Shown here: in pieces, positions 25,678 through 34,096 of the stretch
Position numbering within the stretch: position 1 is the stretch's first letter
How the letters are laid out: every line of letters begins with the position of its first letter
Assembly (NCBI GenBank): GCA_021789495.1
Contig: JAJYJM010000004.1
Span: 1 to 39,638, forward strand
Origin: Nitrospirota bacterium
GTDB lineage: Bacteria; Nitrospirota; JACRHJ01
DNA length: 39,638 nucleotides
Direction: 5' to 3'
Made by a program: the position numbers and the translations under genes
The notes under the pieces: generated by a model
Databases searched by the model: none
What the model was told of the DNA's origin: nothing
What the model saw: only the letters and a program-made list of their open reading frames with translations

Positions 25678-26300
25678 TTTTTAAGACTCTCGTTGTCGGC
25701 CCGCTCGCCGTGAACTGCTATATATTGGCCTCCGATAAGACGCATGAGGCGGTGATAATAGACCCCGGCGACGATGCCGAAAAAATAACCGCAGCGCTGC
25801 GAAAAGACAACCTGAAACTCAAATATATAATCCTGACTCACGCGCATTTCGACCATGCCGGCGCGGCCAGAGAGCTTCAGGACGAGACCGGCGCGCAGGT
25901 CATGGCGCACGAAAAGGACGCGCTCCTCCTGAAAAATACTGCCGCTCAGGCCGCGCTTTTCGGGATGCAGACGGCCAGGCCGCCTAAGCCGGATTATTTT
26001 TTGAAAGGCGGGGACAGGATAAAAACCGGGGACGTGGAGATGGAGGTTATCGAGACGCCGGGACACACGCCCGGCGGCATAAGCCTGTATGTGAAAGACG
26101 TCAAGGTTGTATTCACCGGCGACACGCTCTTCTGGGGTTCAATCGGCAGGACGGACCTTCCCGGCGGAGACTTCGACACGATTATTCACTCACTGAAGGA
26201 TAAACTCGGCAGGCTCCCGGACGACACAAAAGTCTATTCCGGCCACGGAGACGATACGACGATAGGACTGGAGAAACGGCAGAACCCGTATTTCGAGTAA
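25674..26300 (+). CDS. Metallo-beta-lactamase-fold hydrolase, glyoxalase II-like
   Basis: A 208-residue cytosolic hydrolase. The zinc site is THAHFDHAG (His56, His58, Asp60, His61), a third His in ETPGHTPGG, the bridging Asp in FTGDTLFWGSIGRTDL and the last His in VYSGHGDDT. It most resembles small YcbL-type enzymes, which hydrolyse thioesters such as S-lactoylglutathione, but the substrate is not shown. It is the third gene of the kinase-murJ-hydrolase overlap group and its stop abuts trpA from the other strand. Confidence 0.9.
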   Translation: MIFKTLVVGPLAVNCYILASDKTHEAVIIDPGDDAEKITAALRKDNLKLKYIILTHAHFDHAGAARELQDETGAQVMAHEKDALLLKNTAAQAALFGMQTARPPKPDYFLKGGDRIKTGDVEMEVIETPGHTPGGISLYVKDVKVVFTGDTLFWGSIGRTDLPGGDFDTIIHSLKDKLGRLPDDTKVYSGHGDDTTIGLEKRQNPYFE

Positions 26301-27107
26301 TCAGCGCCCCGCTCTCAGGATTCCTTCCTTTAATTCCATTGCAAATTTCGCGGCCTTCTGCACCGCATCTTCCGGGCCGGCCGCCTGCTCTATTCTTCCG
26401 ACTATCGCGCTGCCGACGATTACGCCGTCGGCTATCTTTGCCATTTCACCGGCCTGCTCAGGGGTCGATATTCCGAAGCCCACGCAGACGGGCCTGCCGC
26501 TCATGCGCCTGATTTTCCTGACCGCCATCTCCACGCCTGCGGCTATGCTCTCCCGCGCGCCGGTAACGCCTGTAAGCGAAACGTAATAGATGAACCCGCC
26601 CCCGCTTTTCGACACCAGCTTTATCCTGTCGTTATCCGAAGTCGGCGCAAGGAGAAATATGAGGTCAAGTTCGCGGCTTCGGCAATGTTCCGCGAGGGAT
26701 TTTCCCTCCTCAGGCGGCAGATCGGGCACGATAAAGCCGTCCACGCCGGCCTTTGCAGAGTCGCCCGCAAACCTCTCCTCGCCGTATTTATGAATCAAGT
26801 TGTAATACAGCATCAGGATAATCGGGATTTCAGACGACTTCCGGATTTCATTTACCAGGGCGAATACCTTTTTCAGGTTGGTCTTCTGCCTGAGCGCGCG
26901 TATGGCCGCGCGCTGGATTGTCGGGCCGTCGGCGAGCGGGTCGGAAAAAGGGACGCCGAGTTCGATTATGTCCGCCCCGGATTTTTCAAGCTCCAGGACA
27001 ATCTTTCCGGTAGTTTCGATGTCCGGGGCTCCGGCCATTACGTACGGGATGAACGCGGAGCGGCGCTTGTCTTTCAGTTCCGCAAACTTATTCTCTATCC
27101 GGGTCAT
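26301..27107 (-). CDS. trpA: Tryptophan synthase alpha chain
   Basis: Cleaves indole-3-glycerol phosphate to indole and glyceraldehyde 3-phosphate and channels indole to TrpB. A 268-residue TIM barrel with the catalytic Glu49 and Asp60 in [18 protein letters not shown], in the canonical numbering, and the phosphate-binding loops [10 protein letters not shown] and GFGISTPEQ. The ATG overlaps the trpB stop (ATGA). It is the last gene of the trp operon and ends directly against the hydrolase gene from the other strand. I see no terminator between them. Confidence 0.97.
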   Translation of the reverse strand: MTRIENKFAELKDKRRSAFIPYVMAGAPDIETTGKIVLELEKSGADIIELGVPFSDPLADGPTIQRAAIRALRQKTNLKKVFALVNEIRKSSEIPIILMLYYNLIHKYGEERFAGDSAKAGVDGFIVPDLPPEEGKSLAEHCRSRELDLIFLLAPTSDNDRIKLVSKSGGGFIYYVSLTGVTGARESIAAGVEMAVRKIRRMSGRPVCVGFGISTPEQAGEMAKIADGVIVGSAIVGRIEQAAGPEDAVQKAAKFAMELKEGILRAGR

Positions 27108-28288
27108 AGTTTGACCCCCCTTATCTCGGCAACCTGGTTCACGTCCTTGTCTCCCCTGCCGGACAGGTTCACGATTATCACCTGGGACTTCCTCATCTTC
27201 GGCGCGCGCTTCACCGCCTCCGCCACGGCATGGGAGGACTCAAGCGCCGGGATTATCCCTTCGGTCCGGGAGAGCAGGTCGAATGAGGCCAGCGCTTCGT
27301 CGTCCGTGGCGTAGGTGTATTCTATCCTGCCCTTGTCGCGGTAGAAGCTGTGCTCAGGGCCTACGGAGGCGTAGTCCAGCCCGGCAGACACCGAATGCGT
27401 CTCCAGTATCTGGCCCTCATCGTCCTGGAGGAGCCAGCTTTTAGTCCCCTGGAGGACGCCGAGCGACCCGCCTGCATAACGCGCGGCGTGTTTGCCGGAC
27501 TCGATGCCCATGCCGCCCGCCTCGACTCCGACCATCTTCACCTTATCTTTCATAAAGCGGAAGAAAAGCCCCATCGCATTGCTCCCGCCGCCGACACATG
27601 CAATAAGCAAATCCGGGAGCTTCCCTTCAGCCTTCAGTATCTGCCTGTATGCCTCTTTCCCGATGACCGACTGAAAATCCCGCACCATCGCCGGATACGG
27701 ATGCGGGCCGAAGACAGTGCCCATGATGTAATGCGTTGTGCGGACGTTCGTCGTCCAATCGCGCAGGGCCTCGGATATGGCGTCCTTGAGCGTGCGGCTG
27801 CCGATGTCTACCGGAACGACCTTCGCTCCAAGAAGCTTCATGCGGAAGACGTTTAATGCCTGCCGCCGTATGTCTTCAGTGCCCATGTATACCTCGCACT
27901 CAAGGCCGAGGAGCGCCGCCGCGGTCGCCGTGGCGACACCATGCTGGCCCGCGCCGGTCTCGGCAATGATGCGCTTCTTCCCAATGCGCACGGCAAGGAG
28001 CGCCTGCGCCAGCGCGTTGTTTATCTTGTGCGCCCCGGTATGCGCCAGGTCTTCGCGCTTGAGATATATCTTCGCCCCGCCGAGCTTCTTCGTAAGCCTG
28101 GCGGCATGGAAAAGCGGCGTGGGCCTTCCGACGAAATTGGCGAGATAATAATCCAGTTCCCGCCTGAAGGCCTTGTCCTTCCTGGCCTTGTTATATTCCC
28201 TTTCCAGTTCGAGCAGCGCGGGCATGAGCGTCTCCGGCACATACCTCCCGCCATAAGTCCCGAAATGCCCGCTTTTATCAGGAAGCAC
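27104..28288 (-). CDS. trpB: Tryptophan synthase beta chain
   Basis: Joins indole and serine to make tryptophan using PLP. A 394-residue TrpB1-type protein. The Schiff-base lysine is Lys88 in [11 protein letters not shown], the phosphate-binding glycine loop is [10 protein letters not shown], and the COMM-type segment LEVEVYMG-like [18 protein letters not shown] is present. The start is GTG at 28288. It overlaps trpF by 11 bp and trpA by 4 bp, so the three are translationally linked. Confidence 0.97.
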   Translation of the reverse strand: MLPDKSGHFGTYGGRYVPETLMPALLELEREYNKARKDKAFRRELDYYLANFVGRPTPLFHAARLTKKLGGAKIYLKREDLAHTGAHKINNALAQALLAVRIGKKRIIAETGAGQHGVATATAAALLGLECEVYMGTEDIRRQALNVFRMKLLGAKVVPVDIGSRTLKDAISEALRDWTTNVRTTHYIMGTVFGPHPYPAMVRDFQSVIGKEAYRQILKAEGKLPDLLIACVGGGSNAMGLFFRFMKDKVKMVGVEAGGMGIESGKHAARYAGGSLGVLQGTKSWLLQDDEGQILETHSVSAGLDYASVGPEHSFYRDKGRIEYTYATDDEALASFDLLSRTEGIIPALESSHAVAEAVKRAPKMRKSQVIIVNLSGRGDKDVNQVAEIRGVKL

Positions 28289-28907
28289 TTATAACCTCCG
28301 AAATAAATCTCCGTATCTTCTCGTAGTCCTTCTTGCCTTTCGCCGCCTCGACGCCGGAGGACACGTCCACGGCATACGGCCTGACTTTACGTATCGCCTC
28401 CGCCACGTTGTCCTGCGTCAGGCCACCGGCGAGTATTATTTTCCAGCCTGTAGACCGGCTTCGAACTGCGGCTTCAGCTATATCCCAGTTGAAAGATGTT
28501 CCCGTCCCGCCCGGCTCGTCATCGGAATAAGTGTCCAGCAAAAATGCCGCCGCGTATTTATATTCATTCAGCGCGCCCAGGCTCTCCATATCCTTTACAC
28601 GGAAGGCCTTCACATACGGCATACCGAAGGAGGCGCAGTAATCCGGGGTTTCCGAGCCGTGGAACTGCAATATCCCCACACCGCTTTCATTGACGGCGTA
28701 CTTGAGGAAGTTCTCATCGGCATCGACAAATACGCCGACCGTGCTTATAAACGGCGGCAGGACGTCCATTATTTCTCCGGCCTTGACGGGGTCAATATAG
28801 CGCGGGCTCTCCTCGAAGAAGACGAACCCCAGCGCGTCCGCCCCGGCGTCGGCGGCGGCCATCGCGTCTTCCATATTAGTGATGCCGCAGATTTTAATCT
28901 TAACCAT
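28278..28907 (-). CDS. trpF: Phosphoribosylanthranilate isomerase with a palindromic element inside the frame
   Basis: Isomerises phosphoribosylanthranilate to CdRP in tryptophan synthesis. A 209-residue TIM barrel with catalytic Cys7 (KIKICGIT) and Asp126 (FLLDTYS), and the phosphate-binding [11 protein letters not shown]. Between FNWDIAE and KIILAGGL the residues [10 protein letters not shown] are encoded by a copy of the dispersed CCGGTAGACCGG element (28447-28467, read on the minus strand). This loop is variable in the family, and the frame is intact, so the enzyme is probably active. The gene is separated from trpC by 60 bp of REP-like sequence. Confidence 0.95.
   Translation of the reverse strand: MVKIKICGITNMEDAMAAADAGADALGFVFFEESPRYIDPVKAGEIMDVLPPFISTVGVFVDADENFLKYAVNESGVGILQFHGSETPDYCASFGMPYVKAFRVKDMESLGALNEYKYAAAFLLDTYSDDEPGGTGTSFNWDIAEAAVRSRSTGWKIILAGGLTQDNVAEAIRKVRPYAVDVSSGVEAAKGKKDYEKIRRFISEVISAS
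28447..28467. repeat. Palindromic element copy inside trpF
   Basis: CCTGTAGACCGGCTTCGAACT (plus strand) shares the TAGACCGGCTTC core and the trailing AACT with the intergenic copies at 5545-5615 and 5736-5755. One arm of the palindrome has a T in place of G (CCTGT for CCGGT). It is read through in frame on the minus strand. Confidence 0.7.
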
Positions 28908-28967
28908 TTTCCCCCTCTCCCTTTATCCCTCTCCCACAATGGGGCGAGGTGATAAGGTTGAGGAAAA
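28908..28967. repeat. CCCTCTCCC-type REP-like sequence between trpC and trpF
   Basis: The gap holds CCCCCTCTCCCTTTATCCCT followed by CTCCCACAATGGGGCGAGG, a GC-rich inverted arrangement of the kind commonly found between bacterial genes. A related unit lies between trpG and trpD (31285-31325). Confidence 0.6.
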
Positions 28968-29756
28968 TTATAACGCCGCCTGAAGGCTCGTAAGTTCCCG
29001 CAGTTTCTTACCGAAATCCTTCTCACGCATAAGCGCCTCGCCTATGAGCGCCGCGTCCGCGCCGACGGATTTCAGGAACTTCAAATCATCCCTCGTCGAG
29101 ATCCCGGATTCGCTTACAACAACCCTGTCCATCGGTATCTCCTCTATCAGGTATTCGGTGTTTTTTATGTCAACGTCGAAGGTCTTAAGGTCCCGGTTGT
29201 TTATCCCGATTATTTTAAACGTCAAATCGAGAACCTTGTCAAGGTCGCCCTCGTCGTGCGTCTCGGCCAGCGCCTCCATTCCAAGCTCTTTCCCAAGGAG
29301 GTAGAGGTCCTCCATCCGGCCCTGTTCAAGGATGGATGCGATGAGCAGGAATGCATCCGCGCCGTTTGCGCGCGCCTCGTAGACCTGATATTCGTCGAAT
29401 ATGAAGTCCTTGCGGAGCACCGGGATTCCTATGCTGCCGGAAATCCATTTGAGGTAGCCGATGTCGCCCCGGAAATATTTTTTCTCGGTCAGGACCGAGA
29501 CGGCGCGCGCGCCGTTTTCTTCGTACGTGCGGGCTATGGAAACGGGGTCGAAGTCCGGACGGATAAGGCCCTTCGAGGGCGACGCCTTTTTCACCTCGGC
29601 GATTATGGAGACCGCGTCCTTGTCTATCAGCGCGGCGGCGAAATCCATTGCAGGGCGCGCATCCGCCGCCATCGCCTTAATCTCGGAAAACGGCAGGCGG
29701 GCCTTCACGTCCTTAAGCTCCTCTCTCTTGTCCGCGACAATCCTCTGGAGAATCAC
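28968..29756 (-). CDS. trpC: Indole-3-glycerol phosphate synthase
   Basis: Closes the indole ring from CdRP. A 262-residue TIM barrel with the family motifs SIIAEVKKASPSKG, the RKDFIFDEYQVYEARANGAD stretch at residues 115-135, GINNRDLKTF and VVSESGI. The start is GTG at 29756, overlapping the toxin stop (GTGA). Its ribosome site GAGG lies inside the last codons of the toxin gene, so trpC translation is coupled to that of the toxin. Confidence 0.96.
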   Translation of the reverse strand: MILQRIVADKREELKDVKARLPFSEIKAMAADARPAMDFAAALIDKDAVSIIAEVKKASPSKGLIRPDFDPVSIARTYEENGARAVSVLTEKKYFRGDIGYLKWISGSIGIPVLRKDFIFDEYQVYEARANGADAFLLIASILEQGRMEDLYLLGKELGMEALAETHDEGDLDKVLDLTFKIIGINNRDLKTFDVDIKNTEYLIEEIPMDRVVVSESGISTRDDLKFLKSVGADAALIGEALMREKDFGKKLRELTSLQAAL

Positions 29757-30007
29757 CTGTAAGCCTCGCGCCGGTGCTTGATGCGCATAACTCTGATTTC
29801 TTTTTCGTTCTCTCTTATTTCATAAACTATTCTATAATCTCCTACCCGGACTCTCCAATCGGACATTGAACCAACAATTTTCCTGCTACCTCTCGGCCTT
29901 GGATTTTCGGCAAGACTTTTTAGCTCTTTTGTTACTCTCGTGAAAAGGCTTTTAGGAAGCTTATCCAAATCCTTTTCGGCCGCTGGTGCAAGAAGGACCT
30001 CATGCAC
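29753..30007 (-). CDS. RelE/ParE-family toxin, embedded in the trp operon
   Basis: An 84-residue toxin of the RelE/ParE superfamily. It has the helix-hairpin start LLAPAAEKDLDKLPKSLF and the conserved C-terminal strands DWRVRVGDYRIVYEI and RVMRIKHRREAYR, with the Arg/Tyr residues expected for a RelE-type mRNA interferase. The GTG start overlaps the antitoxin stop by 8 bp. Its own stop overlaps the trpC start. The region is visibly AT-richer than trpC and trpD on either side, which suggests acquisition. The family is sure; the target (ribosome-bound mRNA or gyrase) is not. Confidence 0.93.
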   Translation of the reverse strand: MHEVLLAPAAEKDLDKLPKSLFTRVTKELKSLAENPRPRGSRKIVGSMSDWRVRVGDYRIVYEIRENEKEIRVMRIKHRREAYR

Positions 30008-30206
30008 TTTTTTCTCTATCCTTTAAATAATCATCTAAACTGCGAAACTTAACCGGTTTTTTTCTCATCTCCTGGAGTTCTTTCAAATCTTCAATATCTT
30101 CAAGCTTCTCCAGCATTTTTTCATACCGGTCTATATCAAGGATAACCGATACCGGTTTGCCTCCTCGATAGACCATCTCCGGTTTTTTCTTTGCGTTGCT
30201 TCTCAT
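30000..30206 (-). CDS. Antitoxin of the RelB/Phd-like type
   Basis: A 68-residue cognate antitoxin. I start it at ATG 30206, which has a near-perfect ribosome site (GGGAGG, 6 nt away). A longer frame from 30284 would overlap trpD and is less likely. The N-terminal half (PEMVYRGGKPVSVILDIDRYEKMLEKLEDI) looks like a Phd/YefM-type DNA-binding fold, and the acidic and basic C-terminal tail (KFRSLDDYLKDREKSA) would wrap the toxin. It lies 22 nt after the trpD stop. A weak promoter (TTGATT-16-TAAACT, 30284-30257) lies inside the end of trpD. Confidence 0.9.
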   Translation of the reverse strand: MRSNAKKKPEMVYRGGKPVSVILDIDRYEKMLEKLEDIEDLKELQEMRKKPVKFRSLDDYLKDREKSA

Positions 30207-30228
30207 TAATTGCCTCCCGCTTTCTTGC

Positions 30229-31278
30229 TTAATTTCCAACGCCGATAATCCGCTCAAGTTTATTATGCGCCGCGCCGGAATCAATCGACTCCGCCGCCTT
30301 TGCCATGCCGTCTTTTATCGACGATGCCATGCCGCCGATATAAATCGCCGCACCGGAATTCAGAAGGACAATGTCGCGCCTCGGGCCTTTCTCGCCTTTC
30401 AGGACGGCGCGTATAATCTCCGCGTTCTTTTTTGCATCCCCGCCGCGAAGCCCGTCGGCTGAGGAAATCTCTATACCGTAATCGCGCGGGTCGAGAATAA
30501 ACGTATGCACGGCAGCGTCCTTAACCTCCGAAATCCGGCTCTCGCGCGTAACGGTTATCTCGTCAAGGCCGTCCATGCCGTGCACTACCATCGCCCGCTT
30601 CGTTCCGAGATTAAGCAGAACGTGCGCGAGCTTGTCCGTCAGGTCGGCCTCGTAGACACCCATCACCTGGGCGTTCGCGCCCGCCGGGTTGGAAAGAGGG
30701 CCAAGCAGGTTGAATATCGTCCTGATGCCTATCTCGCGCCGTGGAATAAGGGCGTGTTTCATGGCGGAGTGCAGAAGCGGCGCGTAAAGGAAACCGATTC
30801 CTATCTCGTCCACGCACCGCCCGACTTCTTCCGGCGTCATGTCGAGATTCACGCCAAGCTCGCCCAGGACGTCCGCGCTCCCGCAACACGAAGACACGGC
30901 GCGGTTCCCGTGCTTGGCCACCTTTATCCCCGCGCCCGCCGCGACGAACGCGCAGGTGGTGGAAATGTTGAACGTGCCGGTAGAGTCTCCGCCCGTGCCG
31001 CAGGTATCGAGTATCGTCTCAAGGTCGAGGTTTATGTCGTCGTGGTCTATCGACACGGGACGCGATTTAATCGGTATGCGGGTGGCTTTCTTTCGCATGA
31101 CGCGCGCCGCGCCGGTTATCTCGTCTATCGTCTCGCCCTTCATCCGGAGCGCGGTGATGAAAGAGGCGATAAGCGCATGGGAGGCCTCGCCCTCCATTAT
31201 CTCGCGCATCGCGGATTCCATCTCCTCTTGGGAGAGGTTCCGGCGCTCGACAACTTTTAATATAGCGTCCTTTATCAT
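30229..31278 (-). CDS. trpD: Anthranilate phosphoribosyltransferase
   Basis: Transfers phosphoribose from PRPP to anthranilate. The 349-residue protein has the PRPP-binding [18 protein letters not shown], the KHGNRAVSS loop, the [12 protein letters not shown] motif and the Asp/Glu pair in GLDEIT. Length is standard. It lies 50 bp after trpG, the gap filled by a REP-like sequence, and 22 nt before the toxin-antitoxin pair. Confidence 0.96.
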   Translation of the reverse strand: MIKDAILKVVERRNLSQEEMESAMREIMEGEASHALIASFITALRMKGETIDEITGAARVMRKKATRIPIKSRPVSIDHDDINLDLETILDTCGTGGDSTGTFNISTTCAFVAAGAGIKVAKHGNRAVSSCCGSADVLGELGVNLDMTPEEVGRCVDEIGIGFLYAPLLHSAMKHALIPRREIGIRTIFNLLGPLSNPAGANAQVMGVYEADLTDKLAHVLLNLGTKRAMVVHGMDGLDEITVTRESRISEVKDAAVHTFILDPRDYGIEISSADGLRGGDAKKNAEIIRAVLKGEKGPRRDIVLLNSGAAIYIGGMASSIKDGMAKAAESIDSGAAHNKLERIIGVGN

Positions 31279-31284
31279 TCTTTA

Positions 31285-31325
31285 TCCTTAACCCCCTCGC
31301 CCTCCGGGAGAGGGGCAGGGGGTGA
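31285..31325. repeat. CCCTCGCCCTCCGGGAGAGGG REP-like element between trpD and trpG
   Basis: The gap contains CCCTCGCCCTCCGGGAGAGG then GGCAGGGGGTGAGGG. The arms CCCTC/GAGGG form an imperfect GC-rich hairpin. It resembles the very common CCCTCACCC/GGGTGAGGG class of bacterial interspersed repeats. Confidence 0.65.
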
Positions 31326-31328
31326 GGG

Positions 31329-31901
31329 CTATCCCCTCATCAGCCGCAGGAAATTTCTGAGTATATCTTTCCCCGGCGCAGTCAGGATGGACTCCGGATG
31401 GAACTGCACGCCCTCCACAAAAAACTCCCTGTGCCGAAGCGCCATTATCTCGCCCTGGTCAGTCCACGCCGATACCTCCAGACAATCCGGAAGCGTCTCG
31501 CGCTTTACAATAAGCGAGTGGTAGCGCGTGGCCTCGAACGGGTTCGGGATGCCCTTGAATATGCTCCTGCCGTCGTGGTGGAGCATGGAGGTCTTGCCGT
31601 GCATGAGCCTCGCGGCCCGGACGACGTCCCCGCCGAACGCCTCGCCTATGGACTGGTGCCCCAGGCAGACGCCGAGTATGGGAATCTTGCCCGCGAAGCG
31701 CTTTATCGCGTCAACCGAGATGCCTGCTTCCTTCGGCGTGCAGGGGCCGGGGGATATGACAATTCCTTCGGGCCGAAGGCGCTCTATCTCGTCCAGCGTA
31801 ATTTTGTCGTTTCTGTATACGTTCAATTCCTCGCCGAGCTCGCCGAAATACTGGACGAGGTTATAGGTGAAGGAGTCGTAGTTGTCTATCATCAAAAGCA
31901 T
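31329..31901 (-). CDS. trpG: Anthranilate synthase glutamine amidotransferase component
   Basis: Supplies ammonia from glutamine to TrpE. A 190-residue class I amidotransferase with the nucleophile Cys79 in [15 protein letters not shown] and the His/Glu pair in [11 protein letters not shown] take the ATG at 31901 ([18 protein letters not shown]), which is the family start. The frame is open far upstream through trpE, but that sequence is not part of the protein. It begins 2 nt after the trpE stop, so translation is coupled. Confidence 0.97.
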   Translation of the reverse strand: MLLMIDNYDSFTYNLVQYFGELGEELNVYRNDKITLDEIERLRPEGIVISPGPCTPKEAGISVDAIKRFAGKIPILGVCLGHQSIGEAFGGDVVRAARLMHGKTSMLHHDGRSIFKGIPNPFEATRYHSLIVKRETLPDCLEVSAWTDQGEIMALRHREFFVEGVQFHPESILTAPGKDILRNFLRLMRG

Positions 31902-31903
31902 AA

Positions 31904-33397
31904 TTATAACCCTTTTCCCGCCATCTCGAGCGCCTTCATCATCGCGGCGGCCTTGTTCACGGTCTCGGCATACTCGGCTTGAGGCACGGAGTCCGCGACC
32001 AATCCCGCTCCCGCCTGCACGTAGACCTTGCCGTCCTTGAAGAGGAGCGTCCGTATAGTAATGCAGGTATCCATGTTGCCCGTGAAGCTGAAATACCCTA
32101 CAGCGCCGGCATACGGCCCGCGCCTTGTCGGCTCCAGGTCCTCGATTATCTGCATGGCGCGGATCTTCGGCGCGCCGGAGACCGTGCCGGCGGGGAAACA
32201 CGCCTTCATAACGTCGTATGCGTCCCGGCTTTCGTCCAACTCGCCCCGGACGTTCGAGACTATGTGCATGACATGGGAATATTTCTCGATGACCATAAGC
32301 TCGTTCACGGCGACACGGCCCGGCTTCGATACCCTGCCCACGTCGTTTCGCCCCAGGTCGACCAGCATTATATGCTCGGCGCGTTCCTTGGGGTCGGCCA
32401 GGAGTTCCTTTATAAGGGATTCGTCCTCATCTTCGCTCGCACCTCTTTTCCTGGTTCCGGCGATGGGCCGCAGGTCGATGCGCGAGCCTTCCAGCCGCAC
32501 CATAACCTCCGGAGACGAGCCGGTAAGGACAAATCCGCCGCAGTTCAAGTAGAACATGTAGGGCGAGGGATTTATCACCCGGAGCGCGCGGTAGACGTCG
32601 AACGGATCCAGCTTTGCCCTTTCCTCGAACCTCTGGGAGAGGACTACCTGGAATATGTCGCCGGCCTTTATATATTCCTTAGCCTTGACTACCGACTTCT
32701 CGAAAGCCTTTTTCGTGAAATTGGACTTCAGCCGACCGGCAATCTTTGCCTTCGGTTTTTTCCTTTTCGGCGGTTTCGCCTTCAGGGTATCGACAAGGGC
32801 GTCGATTTTATTTACCGCCTTAGCGTATGCCGCATCGACGCCGTCGCCGTCGATATATGCGTTTGCCACGACCTTTATCTTCTGGGCGATGTTGTCGAAG
32901 ATGAGCAGCGTGTCCGTCAGCATGAAGAGGATATCCGGGCAGCCGAGACCGGGTTTTTCCCTTGTCCCGGTATCCTCCAGGAAACCGACTATATCGTAAC
33001 CGGAATATCCGACCGCCCCGCCGAAAAACCGAGGCAGACCCTCAACCGGGACCGGACGGTATTGCCTCATGGCCTGCTTCAGGAACTCTATCGGGTCGCC
33101 GGACAGATCACTTTCTTCCGTTTCGCCGTTTCTTTCGATATAACCTTTTTTCCCCTCAGTCCGGATTATAACGGAGGGATTGGCGGCGAGGAATGAATAC
33201 CTGGCCCATTTTTCGCCGCCCTCGACGCTTTCGAGCAGGAAGGAGTATTTCCCCGTGTCGATTTTGAGGAACGCCGAGACCGGGGTAAGCATGTCCGCGA
33301 GCAGCTCGCAGTATACCGGGATTAGATTCCCACGCCTGGCCTTTTCCCTGAATTCCTCTATGCCGGGATAGACCGGCTTGACAAATTTATTTTCCAT
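31904..33397 (-). CDS. trpE: Anthranilate synthase component I
   Basis: Makes anthranilate from chorismate with ammonia. The 497-residue protein has the tryptophan-feedback and chorismate-binding regions: [18 protein letters not shown] with the LLES element, [17 protein letters not shown], the core [15 protein letters not shown], the SPYMFYLN segment, [10 protein letters not shown], and the C-terminal [17 protein letters not shown]. First gene of the trp operon. The ATG lacks a clear ribosome site, and TATAGT stands 6 nt before it. I see no leader peptide with tandem Trp codons, so classic attenuation is not supported. A palindrome-like match (TAGACCGGCTT) at 33369-33379 encodes normal N-terminal residues. 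Confidence 0.97.
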   Translation of the reverse strand: MENKFVKPVYPGIEEFREKARRGNLIPVYCELLADMLTPVSAFLKIDTGKYSFLLESVEGGEKWARYSFLAANPSVIIRTEGKKGYIERNGETEESDLSGDPIEFLKQAMRQYRPVPVEGLPRFFGGAVGYSGYDIVGFLEDTGTREKPGLGCPDILFMLTDTLLIFDNIAQKIKVVANAYIDGDGVDAAYAKAVNKIDALVDTLKAKPPKRKKPKAKIAGRLKSNFTKKAFEKSVVKAKEYIKAGDIFQVVLSQRFEERAKLDPFDVYRALRVINPSPYMFYLNCGGFVLTGSSPEVMVRLEGSRIDLRPIAGTRKRGASEDEDESLIKELLADPKERAEHIMLVDLGRNDVGRVSKPGRVAVNELMVIEKYSHVMHIVSNVRGELDESRDAYDVMKACFPAGTVSGAPKIRAMQIIEDLEPTRRGPYAGAVGYFSFTGNMDTCITIRTLLFKDGKVYVQAGAGLVADSVPQAEYAETVNKAAAMMKALEMAGKGL

Positions 33398-33452
33398 TGC
33401 TTAACTATAATATATAAAATTTATTTTAATATAACCCGCTCAACTGTCTGGC

Positions 33453-33481
33453 AAGTTAACACGTTTGAGTTTAAGTGTCAA
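33453..33481 (-). promoter_or_regulatory. Candidate promoter of the trp operon
   Basis: On the minus strand there is TTGACA (33481-33476), 17 bp and TAACTT (33458-33453). It leaves about a 50-nt AT-rich leader before trpE. A second -10-like TATAGT at 33409-33404 lies 6 nt from the ATG but has no good -35. Confidence 0.5.
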
Positions 33482-33519
33482 GGAGTTAAAGCTTTTTGCC
33501 GCATGAAGGGAGGGAGAGA

Positions 33520-34080
33520 ATGAGAACAAATTATATCGGTAAGGCGTTTCAGGCGAAGACGGCGCTTAACACCGGTATTATGATCATGGCTTCAGCCGCG
33601 GTCTTGAGCGCAGCAATATACATGTTTCTCAATGAAGACATAAGCGGCGGATTCTCCGAAGCCCTCCAGACCATAGAAACCCTGAGGTTCAGCCTGCCTT
33701 TCGCAATCGGCCTGTCCGAGGCCGCCGCCCTGGGTATCCTGACAATGGGGATAATCGTCCTGGAGCTTTTTATGTCCCACAGGCTCGCCGGACCGCTCTG
33801 GAAGATGGAAAGAACGGCGCTTCAGGTCGCCGGGGGCGATCTGTCGTCGGACGTCAACCTGAGGGAAAAAGACGAGGCGAAGGAACTCGCCGTCCAGGTA
33901 AATTCCATGATACTCGGCCTGCGTGAAAAGGTATCCGGCATACGCGAGGCATACGCCGTGCTGGACGAATGCGCCCGGAGGTTAAAATACGCCTCCGAGG
34001 CGGAACGCGGCGCGATTTTAAGCGAAGCGCATACGGCGGCGGGCGAGCTTTTAAGCAGGCTGGAGTTGATAAGGACTTAA
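33520..34080 (+). CDS. HAMP-domain membrane protein without output domain (upstream of the cytochrome)
   Basis: A 186-residue membrane protein starting at ATG 33520, which has a strong ribosome site (GGAGGGAGAGA). Two hydrophobic segments lie at about 21-40 and 62-85 and enclose a short periplasmic loop of only about 20 residues. A HAMP domain follows (SHRLAGPLWKMERTALQV ... LREKDEAKELAVQVNSMI), then a helix to the end. No kinase, methyl-accepting or cyclase domain is present. It starts 123 nt from the divergent trpE. It precedes the seven-haem cytochrome by 16 bp and is paralogous to the HAMP protein on the other side. Confidence 0.88.
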   Translation: MRTNYIGKAFQAKTALNTGIMIMASAAVLSAAIYMFLNEDISGGFSEALQTIETLRFSLPFAIGLSEAAALGILTMGIIVLELFMSHRLAGPLWKMERTALQVAGGDLSSDVNLREKDEAKELAVQVNSMILGLREKVSGIREAYAVLDECARRLKYASEAERGAILSEAHTAAGELLSRLELIRT

Positions 34081-34096
34081 AATTAAGAGGAAAAAA

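Noticed and set aside
31902-32201. Upstream extension of trpG
   Set aside because: The frame is open through trpE, but the family start [11 protein letters not shown] is at 31901, and the upstream residues are a trpE shadow.
31979-33196. Plus-strand open frame of 405 codons opposite trpE
   Set aside because: It is the antisense of a canonical TrpE and the residues show no domain pattern.
33363-33380. Seventh copy of the CCGGTAGACCGG element in trpE
   Set aside because: TAGACCGGCTT matches, but the palindrome arm is missing and the residues fit a normal TrpE N-terminus, so it may be chance.
33398-33475. Trp attenuator or leader peptide
   Set aside because: The roughly 50-nt leader has no tandem Trp codons and no terminator/antiterminator pair.
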